This document shows positions 12,486 through 25,513 of a DNA stretch of 64,000 nucleotides, piece after piece. This stretch comes from Choanephora cucurbitarum (taxonomy: Eukaryota > Mucoromycota > Mucoromycetes > Mucorales > Choanephoraceae), in NCBI GenBank assembly GCA_025331435.1, contig JAIWNI010000106.1:35233-99232 (forward strand), given 5' to 3'. The notes below the pieces were generated by a model, which saw only the letters and a program-made list of their open reading frames with translations, was not told the DNA's origin and made no database searches. Numbering within the stretch: position 1 is the stretch's first letter; each line of letters starts with the position of its first letter. The translations under genes were made by a program, and so were the position numbers.

Positions 12486-12681
12486 ATACTCCTTCTTGAA
12501 GACTTTAGCATCACAGAAGAAAGACCATCATTAACAATGTACATATTGAAAGAGAGCATATTCGGTGCTTTAATCTAAAAAGATGAATAAAAAGTCAGCA
12601 AAGTAGAGAGGGGGGAACAAGGCTCCTAGCTGATACTAATTTTTTTTTTTCTTTTTTCTCTCTCTCTCTCTTATTAAAATC

Positions 12682-13341
12682 ATGTTTTCAGCACTCAAAA
12701 AAAGTGCCTTGAGCACCATTCATAGTACCAGCAATGTCATCTCCAATGTGTTCCTTCAACAACATACCAAGACAGCTGCCATCACACAATCAGTCCGTTT
12801 CGCATCCAACTTTTCGCCCAAAAGAACAAAATACAGAAAAGCACATAAGGGTAGAATTCCTATCCCTGTTGGTGGATCAACAAAGGGCACCACAGTCGAG
12901 TTTGGCGATTACGGTTTGAGAGTAAAGGAAGGTGTTCGTTTGACTGCTCGTCAACTGACTGCTGTTCACAATGCTCTTCGTCGTAAGATCAAGCCTGTCA
13001 AGGGCTCTCAAATGTGGATGCGTGTGTTCCCTGACATCCCTGTTTCCAGCAAAGGTAACGAAGTTCGTATGGGTAAAGGTAAAGGTACTTTTGAATACTG
13101 GGCTTGTCGTGTGCCTTTGAACCGTATTATCTTTGAGATTGCTGGTATGAGAAAGGAAATTGCCAAGGAAGCTTTTCGATTAGCATCTCATAAGTTACCT
13201 GTCAAGGTTGAGATGGTAGAGCGTGGCGCTAAGCCTATTGTTGGTGCTGGTTATGTCCCTTCCGCTAAACCTACTACTACTACTACTACTACCACTACCA
13301 CTACTGTTGCCAAGGATACAACACCATCTTCATCTGCTTAA
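12682..13341 (+). CDS. MRPL16: Mitochondrial large-subunit ribosomal protein uL16m
   Basis: A single exon of 219 residues. The N-terminus is a basic Ser/Thr/Gln-rich mitochondrial presequence. The L16 core runs from PKRTKYRKAHKGRIP to VKVEMVERG, including MRVFPDIPVSSKGNEVRMGK and GKGKGTFEYWACRV, the conserved glycine/lysine-rich loop of L16. L16 lies near the peptidyl-transferase region and helps position tRNA acceptor ends. The C-terminus carries an unusual Thr-run (about 12 Thr codons, ACT/ACC) not needed for the family. A long T/C tract precedes the start, as in other genes here. Confidence 0.95.
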   Translation: MFSALKKSALSTIHSTSNVISNVFLQQHTKTAAITQSVRFASNFSPKRTKYRKAHKGRIPIPVGGSTKGTTVEFGDYGLRVKEGVRLTARQLTAVHNALRRKIKPVKGSQMWMRVFPDIPVSSKGNEVRMGKGKGTFEYWACRVPLNRIIFEIAGMRKEIAKEAFRLASHKLPVKVEMVERGAKPIVGAGYVPSAKPTTTTTTTTTTTVAKDTTPSSSA

Positions 13342-13609
13342 TCTTCATCTATATTCAATCAAAAAAAAAAGAACTTATTTATATGCTAGAACCCATCTTT
13401 CACTCACTCTCATTTGACTTGTAACATACAAACAGACATGAAAATATACACCTAACACAGATACATTTTTTTGCTGTATTATTTTAATATCATTGTTTTT
13501 TTGGTATTTACAAACATAATAAGGAGAAGGAAGGAGAGATAGAGAAAAAAAGAAAGCAGAGAAAGTTTTTTAAAAAAAAAAGAGGGGGTTTATAGATGAT
13601 ATACATTTG

Positions 13610-15049
13610 TTACTGTGTTTGTTCAGTAGTAGTAGTAGTATTCCATACTTGAGGCTTTACTTGCATCGAAGGAGCAGGTGAATCGGCAGGTGAAGAACCA
13701 GGTGTACCATAGACAGGAGTATTGTTATCATCTTTTTGGCTGATATCAGCAGCAGAATGATTTAGTTGAGCATAAATACGAGTAGAATCAGTATCAAGAT
13801 TGGCACCTGTCAAATGAGAGAGAGGCATAACATTATTTGCGTTCTTGTTGTCATGAGAAGTTTCTCGAGAATGAGGTCGAGTAGGAGGAGGAGTATTCTG
13901 ATGGACATCTTCTGCCTTAATCACTTGTTCATGAGACTCTTGCTTAGGGGGATTGCTATCCAAGACAGCACTGCAGAGTTGAGATAAAATATTCAACTTG
14001 GATCCTTCATCATCCTCGTCACCCTCTGTCTTGATATCAGGTGTGCCTACAGCACCTTGGTTAGGTGAAGCTGTATTTGTATTGGCAGTAGGAGTAGTGT
14101 TGGTGGGTGTAGCATTGGTGGGTGTAGCAGCATTGCTGCTCATGTTGTTACTGCCTTGTTCTTGAGGTCTGTAATTAGCATTGGCCACACCGGGTTGCTG
14201 AGGCTGGTGTGGTTGTGACTGTTGAGGAGAAATGATGCTCATGGCAGCTTGGTAGGATAATACAGGAGGGTTAGTGGGATACATTTGTGAGAGGCCGGTA
14301 GGCATCATGTAGGCTTGAGGCATAATTTGGTTGTTGTTGACATAGCCATATGTATCGTAATGTCCTTGACCAAAAGGTTGGTAATGCATAGGCATTGTGT
14401 TGGGACGAACATTGTTGTTTTGTGCATAAATGTTTGTGTTGGTAACAGGTGATGCCATATTAGGAGTAGAGGCACCAGATGAAGTAGCACTTTCACCACC
14501 TAATTCTATATATACACAATTAATAAACAATTTAATTCAATCCATCTTATTTAGCTTTACCATTCTTATTTCTCTTCTTATAAGGACCACGCTTAATACC
14601 CTTCTTACGTTCCTTACGAACAGAATTGACACAAGTATCTGTCAAGCCATATTTGATACATCTCTGACAAGGTCTTCCAATGTCACACTTCTTACATGCC
14701 TTTTGGCAGTTTACTATAAAGAGAGAGATCAATATGAAATCAAGCCCAACAAAATTAGTAATTTACCACAAGCATTTTTGACTTGCTTTCGCTTTGGTTT
14801 CCCATGAGCACCCAAGTCCATAGTAGAGGTGCCTGTCATCACTTGGGCATGTTGAGGATCGCCAGGTTTACCACTCAAGACAGGTAAAGGTTGCATGGGG
14901 GCATAGATAGCGAGATTCTGGCCACCCAAGGCCAAAGCAGGTTGTGCTTGTTGCTGATCCTGAGGTTGTTGTTGTGGGTTTTGAGCAGCGGCAGCAGCGG
15001 CGGCAGCAGCAGCTTCGTAGCCAGCAAAGTAAGGTGTATATTGTTGCAT
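13610..15049 (-). CDS. Zn2Cys6 transcription factor
   Basis: Three exons (15049-14767, 14713-14561, 14505-13610) give 443 residues. The Zn2Cys6 cluster spans the first intron: ACVNCQKACKKCD then GRPCQRCIKYGLTDTC, all six Cys present. A strongly basic linker follows (RKERKKGIKRGPYKKR). The N-terminus has a run of about ten Ala and Gln-rich tracts; the C-terminal 300 residues are Asn/Gln/Thr/Pro-rich with two acidic patches, as in activation domains. I see no fungal_trans middle homology region. The cluster plus basic extension resembles a class known in basidiomycetes and Mucoromycota. The target is unknown. Confidence 0.88.
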
Positions 15050-15319
15050 AGAGAGAGAGAACAGAAACTCTATAAAGTTAAGAGCTTATTAGAGAGGAGT
15101 GTCAAAAATATTTAAAAAAAAAATACACAAAAGAAAGTGGATACTTACATAATATGGAAAAGAGAGAGATAAGAAAGAGTAACTGGCTAAGACCTTTAGA
15201 AACTCAGGGTTACAAAGAGAAAAGAGAACTGTTTATCAGACCAAGTAGAAAGATTTGTTTTCTGGTTAAAACAAAAAAGAATTTCTCGAATAGGCTTTAA
15301 TGTATATAGCTGCTATGTT

Positions 15320-15340
15320 TGTGTGTGTGTGTGTGTGTGT
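15320..15340. repeat. (GT)n microsatellite upstream of the Zn2Cys6 gene
   Basis: About ten GT units sit roughly 270 bp upstream of the minus-strand start at 15049. Confidence 0.85.
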
Positions 15341-15562
15341 AAATAGGTAGGCAAGTGTTCCTCTATTTAGATATTGGCGAACTGTTGATGTATGTAGTTT
15401 GAAGTAACGGAGTCTTTCTCTCTCACTTTTTTTTAAAAAAAGCTATCGGAGCACCAAAGAATTAAAAAAGAGGAGGAGAATATTCTCGCTCTCGAAAATT
15501 TTTTTTTCATTTTATTCTATCGAATTACAAAGCCATCCATAACATCATCCGTATTGTGACTA

Positions 15563-16556
15563 CTAATCTTTAAATTTGCTCACAAACTGCAACAACTCTT
15601 TGCAACTGGCTGAGCTTGAAGGAAGATAATGACTATAGCAAATGTGTTTGTTTCCCTTTCTTTTTTTTAAAAAAAAATACTACTTACCCTCCTGCATGCT
15701 TGAATATTCTTGGCTTATTAAACGCTTCGGCAAGTGTTGACATAGCCTCAGGTAAGACAAGTGTATCAAGCTCACCAATAAAGTGCAAGCTGGGTGTTTT
15801 TACCTTTTTTGTCTTGACCAACATATGATTTGTTGCTTCTTGCATAGTTGGCTTGAATCCAGCTACAATGACAGAGAACTTAAAAGGAGGATGCTCGAAA
15901 GAAGGTGGGATCAAATCTGGAAAATAAGAACGATCTTCCATCATTTGTGTCAACAGAGCAGCAAGACAGGCACCTTTTTATGAGAAACAATTGAGTAAAT
16001 GTTCTTTCTGTTCTTTATATCATCACTTACCTTGAGAAAAGCCTAAAATACCGTCAAATGGACCCTATATGTTTCTGAATCAATGTATGTGCAAAAACAA
16101 AGAGAGAAAATAACTCACCTCTTGTGTCAACACTTGTTTTATCTGCTCAACTGAATCCTTAAATCCAATGAAGAATCCATCTTGAGTAGGCTTGTATTTG
16201 GGAGAATACCACCATCCATAAGGCTTATGTTCTCTTAAATACTTAGAACTGATTGCAGTTGAATTGATTTTTTTTTAAAGGAAATTTCCCTCTCTTTACC
16301 TTCTGAACTATACTCTTGAGCAGCTTCTTGTCGCTCTGCAATTGTACCAAATGTAGGTGGTGTGATATGATGAGGTGCAGTAATATAAACTACATGGAGA
16401 GTAAGCACTCTTATCTAACCAGTATACTAGAACAGGTATTTTACCCAAATCAGCTATCTCTTCAATACTCTTACGTGCAACTGCTGTTCTTTTACGAAAC
16501 AGAAGACCGTTTTGAGTATAACCATGAAGACAAAGAATTCTTAGTTTCTTTGACAT
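15563..16556 (-). CDS. FSH1: FSH1-type serine hydrolase
   Basis: Five exons or so encode an alpha/beta hydrolase of the FSH1/OVCA2 family. The start is SKKLRILCLHGYTQNG (oxyanion His-Gly loop), followed by a conserved YGWWYSPKY region. The nucleophile elbow is GILGFSQGA, the acid is in HFIGELDTLV, and the catalytic His is in HAGGHYLPSS, which forms when the last intron (GTAAGTAG..TATAG) is removed. All triad residues are present. The protein ends at SKFKD (stop 15563-15565). An upstream in-frame ATG at 16577 would add seven residues; the second Met was chosen because the family begins right at the SKKLRILCLHG block. The physiological substrate of this family is not well established. Confidence 0.88.
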
Positions 16557-17661
16557 GGTTGAAAGAGAAGACTGCATGAGTGATTATGGAGAGTTAAAAT
16601 ATGAACAGAAGAAGGGCTTTCTTTAGATTAGTCACATACTGAATAGAAGAAACAACAACAAAAAGAAAGAAGTGAATAAAAAACAATAAAATGCACCAAG
16701 TTTAAATTCGGGTGTTGAACCAACTTGTCAATCCGAAAGTCAGATTTAATGCATGAAAGTTAACAAATATTTCAATGTCCATTTAAGATATATTTACCAA
16801 ACGTAGAGAAAAAAAAAGAAAAAAGAGAAAATGTCTATTATATACAATATACTCACTGAATCCTCTGATTACTATGATGTTATATATGAGAGTAGGTATG
16901 TAGTTATAAGCAAAGAAAAAAATGCATGTTTTCATGCTTACAAAGGGTATTCTTGTGATCACCAAGTCCAGTGTATAGTTTGTTATTCAAGAGTTTTTTT
17001 TTTAGGTTTACAAGCTTTCTTCTCTTTTTGAATCGTATCATTGTGACTTCAGCTGCTGCTATCAATGCAAAAATGATGATTTATCATAATAAGAAGTAAA
17101 GATCTGATTGGACAAGAGATTGGCTCTTGTGATTGCATAAACAAAGCAAGCTTTTGGTAGTATGTTCCTTTTCCAGGACAGTTGTTCGTCTGTTTAGCAT
17201 TACCGACTTTAAACAATTAGCCCGCTTTATTTAATAGCACTGATCATCCTATTAATTCAGTTTTACAAATTACAGCTGCATAAGAGAAAAAGAGAGATAT
17301 ATATTTGGGATGAAACAGGCTACAATGCTGAATGTCGTAAATAGATGTTGGAACGTCTCCTTCTTCTTAACGCCAATACTCAAACAATCTCGGTCCTCAA
17401 ATGTCAAAAATAAAGGGGGAAAAGAGAAAGAGCTCCCCAATGGTTTCACATACAAGATGAAAACTACCCCCGCCGAGTCACAATGATATCAGGTATCAAA
17501 TTCAAAAATGAGGGCTGCATAATTAGCTTGCTCTATTTCCTTTTTTTTTTTTTCTTTTCTTTTTTTTTCTGTAGTGCACGTATCTATTCTCCTTTTTTTT
17601 AACATTTCAGAGGAAAAAAGAAACCAGTTATCGCTTGCTTTATGAATTGCTCTACTTTTCT
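16557..17661. other. Intergenic region between divergent genes
   Basis: No coding frame was supported. Bases 17540-17600 are a pyrimidine tract just before the FAS1 gene, fitting its core promoter. Confidence 0.4.
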
Positions 17662-20371
17662 ATGAATACGTATTATTTGACCTTGATTTTCGTCTTTACT
17701 TTATTATCTGGTATACATGCATACAAGACAATTGTAGACGTCCTTTCAGAGGATGCCCGCTTCTCAACACTTATCAGACACCTACAACTTACTCACCTGA
17801 TTCCAAAAATCAATAATCTAGAGTCTGGTACTTTTTTTGCTCCTGACAACAGCGCATTTGAAAAGTATAAAGGACCGGCTATCACAGCAGATATTTTAAT
17901 GTATCACTTATTACCACAACAATTCTCTACAAAGGATTTTGGGGATGGCCAGATACTTGAATCAAGTTATGTGAGGCCTGGATTGTTAGGTGATGACAAG
18001 ACGGGACAAAAGTTGAAAGTAACCACTACCTTTGACATGTTCTATCATATCAACGAAGCAAGGATCAAAGACAAAGATATCTTTGTCAACAGAAACACAA
18101 CACTTAACGTTGTCGATCGTGTATTAGAGCCACCTAGAATGTTATGTGAGTAGTTATAAGAGAGAAAGAGAAGATACTGACTGCAACTATGCAAAAATGT
18201 GTATGTGAAACTATAGATGAACTGGCACCTATTTATGATTCTAAACTATTTAATCTCTGGAAGAAGGCAGGATTAGACAACAATTTGCGTCAAAGGCACC
18301 CCTTCACTATTTTCGTATCAGCCAAATATCTCTTGGATAGATTCAGTCATGTCGAACAAAGCTATCTAACCTCGCATTATGGACAAGATGATTTAAAGCA
18401 TGCCCTGAAGTACCTTATGGTTCCTCAGGCTATCTTTTTAAATCAGCATAAACAAGATGAAACAATATGTAAGTGCTTCTTTGTTTGTTTTGGTTTGGTT
18501 TGTTTCCTAAAAAAACAAAACAAAAATCTTAATAACTGGAATAGATATGACTGAATCTGGTGAAACTGTCAAAATCAATGTCAACAGGTATAAGCAGGCA
18601 ACAGTCAATGGTATTAAAGTAGAAGAACAAGATATTCTAGCTGCAGATGGTATGAAGTAATCTATCTAATGTAATTTATACTGTCGTACTTATATTCAAC
18701 AAAACATTTTAAGGTGTAATCCATATCCTTAACGATTTACCCTATGCTGATTCAATCGTGTTTGATACGCGAAAGTATCTGTTTGGTTTAAATGCTACCA
18801 AGTTTGTATCTTTGATAGATTCCTATGGATTAGGCAGGTTCTTGAACAAGGGTACCAACAACGTCACTATTCTAGCACCTACAAACGAAGTGATTGATGA
18901 GGACTCTATTCCAAATAACCAAAAGACACAATGGCTAAGTTATCATCTTGTCCAAGGAGCCTACAGTCCTTCTGAACTAACCGATCAAATGCTTGTCAAG
19001 ACTGAATTCAACTCCTCACAGTTATATAACGACTCTCAAAGATTGCTTGTCAGTATTGGTAAATCAAAAGAAGACACTATGGAAAACACAAATGCCTTTA
19101 TCAAGTCCATTCGTTTTGGCGATTATTCTAAAGTGGTTGGTGTAGACAGTAAGTGAATGGGTCTAAATAAGATACTTGGGCTACATTCTCAACCTCTTCT
19201 GTTAGTGGCTATTGATGGTAATGTTATCTACCGTATTTCTGATCCATTGGCTTTACCTATGGACATATTTTCTCGGCTTGTGGTCGATCTTGAGCTCTCT
19301 AGTTTCATTGCCACCCTTTATGTCTCTGGGGTGGTTGACAGAATCAAACGATCCAAAGCAATCACATTGTTTGCACCTACCAATCAAGCCTTCAAGAACC
19401 TTGGCCTTGTGTCCCGTTACCTTGTTCATCCTACAGGTAGATCTGACTTACAGCGTGTCTTATTGTTTCATGCTGCCACCAGCCCTCTTTACCACCATGA
19501 TCTCCGAGGCGATGTTCTTCGAGTCACTACCTTGGCAGAAAATGAGTCGCTAGTCATCAATGGTCAGAATGCAGATGGTAGTATCTGGATAGGCACAGAG
19601 ACAAAGAACGAAAAGGATGCAGAGGGAAACACGGTAGATGAACATGGCGTGATTCAACAATCCGATATGCTTGTCTCCAATGGCGTGGTCCATAAGATCG
19701 ATCATATCCAGATACCCAATCACGTCAATATCACACATCGTAATCTATTGAGAGGCATCAATGCCAATATTATGCTCAATATCCTGAGGAGAACCAACTT
19801 GATTGATCAGTTAGATATGACTGATAACTTCTTGTTAGCACCTACCGACAAGGCCTTTGAACACATCGATCTAGAGCCACTCTGGAATGATACAGCAAAA
19901 TTAGAACGTATTGCACGAATGCACATTGTTCCTAAAGTCAGTGTGGACAACAGCCGTAAGCGATGGTTCATCTACCCCTTCTTAGGTGACCAAGAATATG
20001 CTACTCTCTTGTCCAACCGAGACAAGATTGTTGTACGAGAGATGGGCTACGGATTAACTGTGATTCGAGTTAAGGGAGAACCCTACAGTCCTTATGTGCG
20101 CGTACTTGATATCGGTCATGTCAGTACAGGCGATCGTAGTGGAGGTGTGGTTGAGATTGATGCTGTTCTTTTCCCGGTCAAACGAGGTGCCTTTGGGTTA
20201 CCATGGATCTGGTCTCTAGTGACCTTGACCTTGTTGTCTGCTTTAGGTGCTCTCATCTTTTTGATTGGAGGTTGCATGGGCTATAAGATGTGGAAGCGAA
20301 AGAGAGCTGGATATCAAACTATTGCAGATGACAGTACTGTTCCCGAACCATCAGAACAAACAAATGCATAA
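17662..20371 (+). CDS. Multi-FAS1 (fasciclin) type I membrane protein
   Basis: Five exons (17662-18145, 18217-18468, 18545-18649, 18714-19148, 19206-20371) join in phase to 813 residues. An N-terminal signal peptide (MNTYYLTLIFVFTLLSG) is followed by about five FAS1-like units, recognised by the repeated T-x-FAP-x-N-x-AF box: GTFFAPDNSAF, PFTIFVSAKYLL, NVTILAPTNEV, AITLFAPTNQAF and FLLAPTDKAF, several followed by YHL/HIV-type H2 segments. Near the C-terminus lies one transmembrane helix (WSLVTLTLLSALGALIFL) and a short basic tail (WKRKRAGYQ). FAS1 proteins mediate adhesion at the cell surface or vacuole; a fungal Fas1/Nyv-type role is inferred only from domains. The ATG at 17662 is the first usable one. 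Confidence 0.88.
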
Positions 20372-20530
20372 ATAATAAATCACAAAAGAGAGATAGGCTA
20401 AAAAGTTGTTGGTTTTCATGCACAATGATTGGAGGACTGATTTTCTCTCTATTTTTTTTTCTGTGACGTTTTTGATACCCGCTCTTTATTTTTATTTTTT
20501 TCTTTTCTTTTGTAAAGAAGATTGTTCATC

Positions 20531-22882
20531 ATGTCTGCCATGGAAATTGACCAACCTCAGGCTAATGGAAACCCTGATGGCCCTGTGGTCAGTGGTATCA
20601 TTTATCCACCTCCAGACATCCGAAGTAAGTCCAGTACACCTCTTGTTAGACCTGAGCTTATGATTGACATGTTAAATTCTAGAGATGATTGACAAGGCTG
20701 CAGCTAATTTGGCCACAAAGGGACCAGAGCTTGAGAATCATATTCGTGAAACCAATAAAGATGGCCGATTCAACTTTCTAAACCCCAACGATCCTTATTA
20801 TGCATACTATCGCTTTAAATATCAAGAAGTAAAGGATGGCAAAGGTAATGGCTTCATGTTTTAAAATGAAGAAATGACATCTCATCCTCTCTTGCAAATC
20901 AGTACAAAGCAATACACAACAAACACAGCAAGTACATCAAATACAGCAGACATATGAAACACAACAAAAGCCCACGAGTTTAGCACCCAAAGAACCAGAG
21001 CCATTTGAATTCTCTTCACCTATGCCTGCCATGTCTGCTCAAGACTTGTAAGGAATATTCACGGTTAGCGCGTTTCAAATGACTTATATAGACGTGTATA
21101 GGGACATCATGAAATTGACAGCTCAATTTGCTGCACGTAATGGCCGTGCATTCATCAATCAATTGGCTCAGCGTGAATCAAGAAACTATCAGTTTGATTT
21201 CTTGCGCCCTTCTCACAGTCTTTTTCCTTATTTCACTGAGCTTGTCAAACAATACACCAAAGTGTTTTTACCCCCCAAAGATTTACAGGATAAATTGAAT
21301 GCCAACAAAAACGACAAGCATCATATATTAGAGCGTGTAAAGGAACGGGTAGAATGGGTTGCTTACCAAGAAGCAGAGAGAAAGAAGAAGAATGATGAGG
21401 ACGAAAAGGAGAGAAGTAAGATTTTAAAAGAATGCAAATGCGACTATTATCTGACTAGACATTGTTTAGTTGCTTATGCTAGTATTGATTGGCATGATTT
21501 TGTTGTGGTTGAGACAGTTGAATTTACACAGGCAGATGAACAGGCAGATTTACCTCCACCCATGAGTTTGGCTGAATTAGAAAGCATGTCATTAGCACAG
21601 AAACGTCTGGCTGCCATGCCAACTGAAGCAGTCGGTAAGAAAGAAGAAGAGGAACCTGAGGATGTGGACATGGATCAATCAGACGATGAAGATGAGACAA
21701 CACCTGCTCCCATCACCACACCCAAGATTCCTGACACAACAGCACCTATCAAGATTCGTACAGACTATAAACCCAGACTGCTTGGTACAACACCTATCAA
21801 GGTTGCTGTTCCTACCGAGCTTTGTCCTCGTTGTGGTGAAGCTATTCCTGTAGATGAAATGGCAGAACACATGCGTATCGAACTGTTAGATCCTAAATGG
21901 AAGGAACAAAAGATGGCTATGGAGGCTAAGCAGAGAGACAGTAACTTGCTTCAAGAGGGTAATGATGTGGCCAAGATCCTTAAGAACATTTCAGGCTTGC
22001 GTCCCGATATCTTTGGCTCAGACGAAGCAGACGCCAACAAGCGAATTCGTGAGCAAGCAGAAGAAGCTAAAAAGAAGGATCGTGTTATTTGGGATGGTCA
22101 TACTGCTACTATGGGATTAGCCAATCAAAGAGCTCAAAAGACCAGTATTGAAGAGCAAATTGCTAACATGCACAAAAAAGTGGTTGGGTAAGATGACCAA
22201 CGACATCAGGCGTCTATTCGATACTTACATTTTTTTTTTGAGTAGTGACGATATTGGTCCTCAAATCCCAGGACAACCACATACAAGCTATGCTGCTTAT
22301 CCACCAGCAGGTTATTCAGCTCCTCAATATTATGCACCCAATCATGCTCAATTGTTTGCTAATCAAATGCCTGGTGGTTATATGCCTCCTCCTAATGCTG
22401 TGCCACCACCACCACCCTCATCACAACAGCCACCACCACCACCGCCATCTACATCAGGTACACCCACTATTAGAAAAGCTGATCAGGAAGAGACTGGTGG
22501 CCCTGAAAAGAAACCTCGTTTAGATGAACCTGAATGGCAGGCTACTACAGATGTAAGTAAACATGATGCATATATATATGTATATTAGATAGATTGATCA
22601 TGATAATATGTCAAATAGCCCTCATTCTCAGTGTTGATCCAAACGCCTGATATCCCTGATAAACCTGAATGGAACTTGACAGGTGCCAGCATTAGCATTA
22701 ACGGTTTATTACCAAATACTCTTATCTCCACAGTCAAAGATCGTATTGCTTCTCAGTTAGGTATGCCAGCTGGTAAACAAAAACTTACAGCAGTCGGTAC
22801 AGTCTTGAACAACAGCAAGACTTTAGGCTTCTATAACATTGCGGAAGGAACCACTTTGTCACTTGAAGTTAGAAAACGATAA
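20531..22882 (+). CDS. SF3A1: Splicing factor 3A subunit 1 (SF3A1 / Prp21)
   Basis: Six exons (20531-20624, 20683-20844, 20903-21047, 21102-22187, 22246-22552, 22619-22882) give exactly 685 residues. Domains in order: SURP1 (IYPPPDIRKMIDKAAANLA ... YYRFKYQEV), SURP2 (LDIMKLTAQFAARNGRAFI ... FPYFTELVKQY), the Prp21 central region with a charged helix and a CPRCGEAIPVDEMAEHMR block, a Pro-rich linker, and a C-terminal ubiquitin-like domain ending in RKR. SF3A1 is part of the U2 snRNP SF3a complex and is needed for branch-site recognition; the C-terminal ubiquitin-like domain is known to bind U1 stem-loop 4 in mammals. Length and order match the animal/fission-yeast form rather than the short budding-yeast Prp21. 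Confidence 0.95.
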
Positions 22883-23061
22883 ATGCTATTTTCTATTTTG
22901 TAAACATATTGGATAAACTAGCCTTTTCTTTTTTTTTTCCTGCTGACAGACTGTAAATAATTGATTTTTACTAAATTGTATTCCCACGAGAGTATTGTAC
23001 ACCTTTAAGAAGCTTTTTTCTCTTTTTCCTTGGGATTTCTTTTTCTTAACCTCTTAATTCA

Positions 23062-25474
23062 ATGACATTTAATAACGCTGTGCCAACAAAATTTCCTGAT
23101 TTGAAGCCTAGAGTACCTGGAGGAGAAGCCCTATTGGCTGCCGAAAGAGCCAACACTACTTTTGATGTCAATGCTCTATCCAAATTTATGTATACTGAGC
23201 CATGGTTAGACAGCATGAATAAGATTTTACAAGTCATTGAGAATGAACCAGCTTTCGACAAATCAAAACGCTACTTTCAAAACAGACAAGAAAAGATTAC
23301 TACAGGTCTTCAAAAAGACAGACGACTGGTTGAATTGGTTAGGTAAATGTTATCTGTAAAAGAAAGACAAGTATAACTAAAGAGTCCATCAGAGAACATC
23401 GTTGGACTGAAGAAGAAGCCCAAATTGCCAATTTCTTATATGATCAATCTACACCTGTAAGTAAACATCAGTAAAGAAACTATCAATTGAAGACTCAAAT
23501 GGCCCGATAGTTTTCGTTGCATTATGGTATGTTTATTCCTACATTGAAAAACCAAACAACAGATGAACAAAAGCGGTTGTTTCTGGGACCTGCTTTAAGA
23601 CATGAAATCATTGGCTGTTATGCTCAAACAGAGGTAAGTGCTATATCCCCTTTTCTCTCTGAAGGGTTAAGAGAAAAGAAAAGAGAACTCATGACTGATT
23701 CTTGTTATTTCAGTTGGGTCATGGTTCAAATGTTCAAGGTCTTGAGACTACAGCTACTTATATCCCAGAGACAAATGAATTTGAAATACATTCCCCTACA
23801 TTGACTTCCTGTAAATGGTGGATTGGTGGTTTGGGAAAGGCAGCTAATCATGCTATTGTCATGGCACGCCTAATTACAGATGGAAAAGACCTTGGCCCTC
23901 ATCCATTTTGCGTTCAAATCCGTAGTTTGGAAGATCACAGACCTCTTCCTGGTATTACGGTAGGTGATATTGGCCCCAAATTTGGTTTTAATGCTACCGA
24001 CAATGGTTTTATCATGTTCGATCACTACCGCGTTCCACACATCTCTTTCTTGGCCAAATATTCCCAAGTTAAACCTGGATCAGGCGCATACACCAAGCCT
24101 CCCAATGCCAAATTATCTTATGGTACAATGGTATTTGTTCGAGCTAATATTGTCATGGGTAAGGTTTGATATTGTAATTTGAAATTACATGTATTGATGA
24201 TAAGAAAAAAAATTAGGTGTGCGTTATGCACTTGCTAGAGCCACTACTGTCGCCATTCGTTATTCTACTATCCGCCAGCAATTTGTTGATGCAACTAGCC
24301 CTCATAAATGGAACAATCAAATAGTTGAGACGCCTGTATTGAACTATACCATGCAACAATACCGACTGTTGCCTATTGTTGCAGCTGCCTATGCTTGCTT
24401 TTTCACAGGACGTGAAATGCTACGTCTCTACGATCTAAATCAAACGGCTATGCAACAAGGAAACTACAGCCTATTGGCTGACTTACATGCCAGTTCTTCG
24501 GGTCTCAAAAGTTTGACAACAACCATGGCTATTGAATCTGTGGAAGATTGTAGACGCGCCTGTGGTGGACATGGCTATAGTATGTTTTCTGGTTTAGGTC
24601 TCTTCTATCAAGATTACCTTCCCAATGTGACCGTAAGTTTGATCTTGTTTTCAGTATATGGAAACGTTACTGATATGTGTATGTCCTTTTTTCTTCTCTC
24701 TAGTGGGAGGGTGATAATTACATATTGACTCAACAAACAGCTCGTTATTTACTCAAGACATTCCGACATGTGGTTGCAGGAAAGGCTGAGCCTTCAGAAT
24801 ACAATCACACCATAACCTATTTGACAAGCTACCTTCAAAATCCAAAGGCTAAATGCCCTGCTACTTCTGCTGAAGATTTTCTTAATCCTGAAACTATTTT
24901 GTCTGCATTTGGTTTCCGTGCAGCTTACGGCATTGCACAGGTAGCTGAACAGATCGATCGTCATGGGCGCTCTTGGAATTCTATGTTGGTTGAAATTAGT
25001 CGCATTTCTAAAGCTCATTGTCAGTTTGTACTTGTCCGTAACTTCCTGGTGACACTTCAAAAGGATCCATCATTGACTCTTCCTGAAAACAAGGCTATGC
25101 TTCAAGTGCTAAAGACATTAGCCTATCTGTTTGCCTTAAATACCATTGAAAAAGAATCATCTGAGTTCTTACTTTCAGGATACATATCACCTGAACAATC
25201 AGTACAGCTCAAGCAACAGGTGATTGCTTTATTAGAGCAAGTTCGACCTAACGCTGTTGGTCTTGTTGACGCTTTTGCCTTACCAGATTATTATCTTAAT
25301 TCTGCATTGGGTCGATATGATGGCAAAGTATATGAATCTATGACTAAAATGGCCGAAAATGAGCCTTTGAATCATACATTAGTAGTTGATGGATATCAAG
25401 AAAACATCAAGCCATTTGTTCATAAGCAGTACAAGAAGAAAACTAACGATAAAAATTCGGTCTCTAGACTTTAA
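23062..25474 (+). CDS. POX1: Peroxisomal acyl-CoA oxidase
   Basis: Six exons (23062-23342, 23393-23456, 23511-23633, 23714-24158, 24217-24632, 24704-25474) join to 699 residues, the usual length. Family signatures: [20 protein letters not shown] across intron 3, [47 protein letters not shown], and [20 protein letters not shown] across the last intron. The C-terminus is -SRL, a recognised variant of the type 1 peroxisomal targeting signal. The enzyme oxidises acyl-CoA to trans-2-enoyl-CoA with FAD and passes electrons to oxygen, giving H2O2. It works in the same pathway as the synthetase at the left edge. Its 3' end is only 40 bp from the 3' end of a minus-strand gene. Confidence 0.95.
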
Positions 25475-25513
25475 ATATCCATCTTGTGAATTAAAACAAA
25501 AAGCTTTTTTCGC

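Noticed and set aside
14430..14807. A 125-codon plus-strand frame over the Zn2Cys6 gene
   Set aside because: It spans exons and introns of the minus-strand factor; the zinc cluster on the other strand is decisive.
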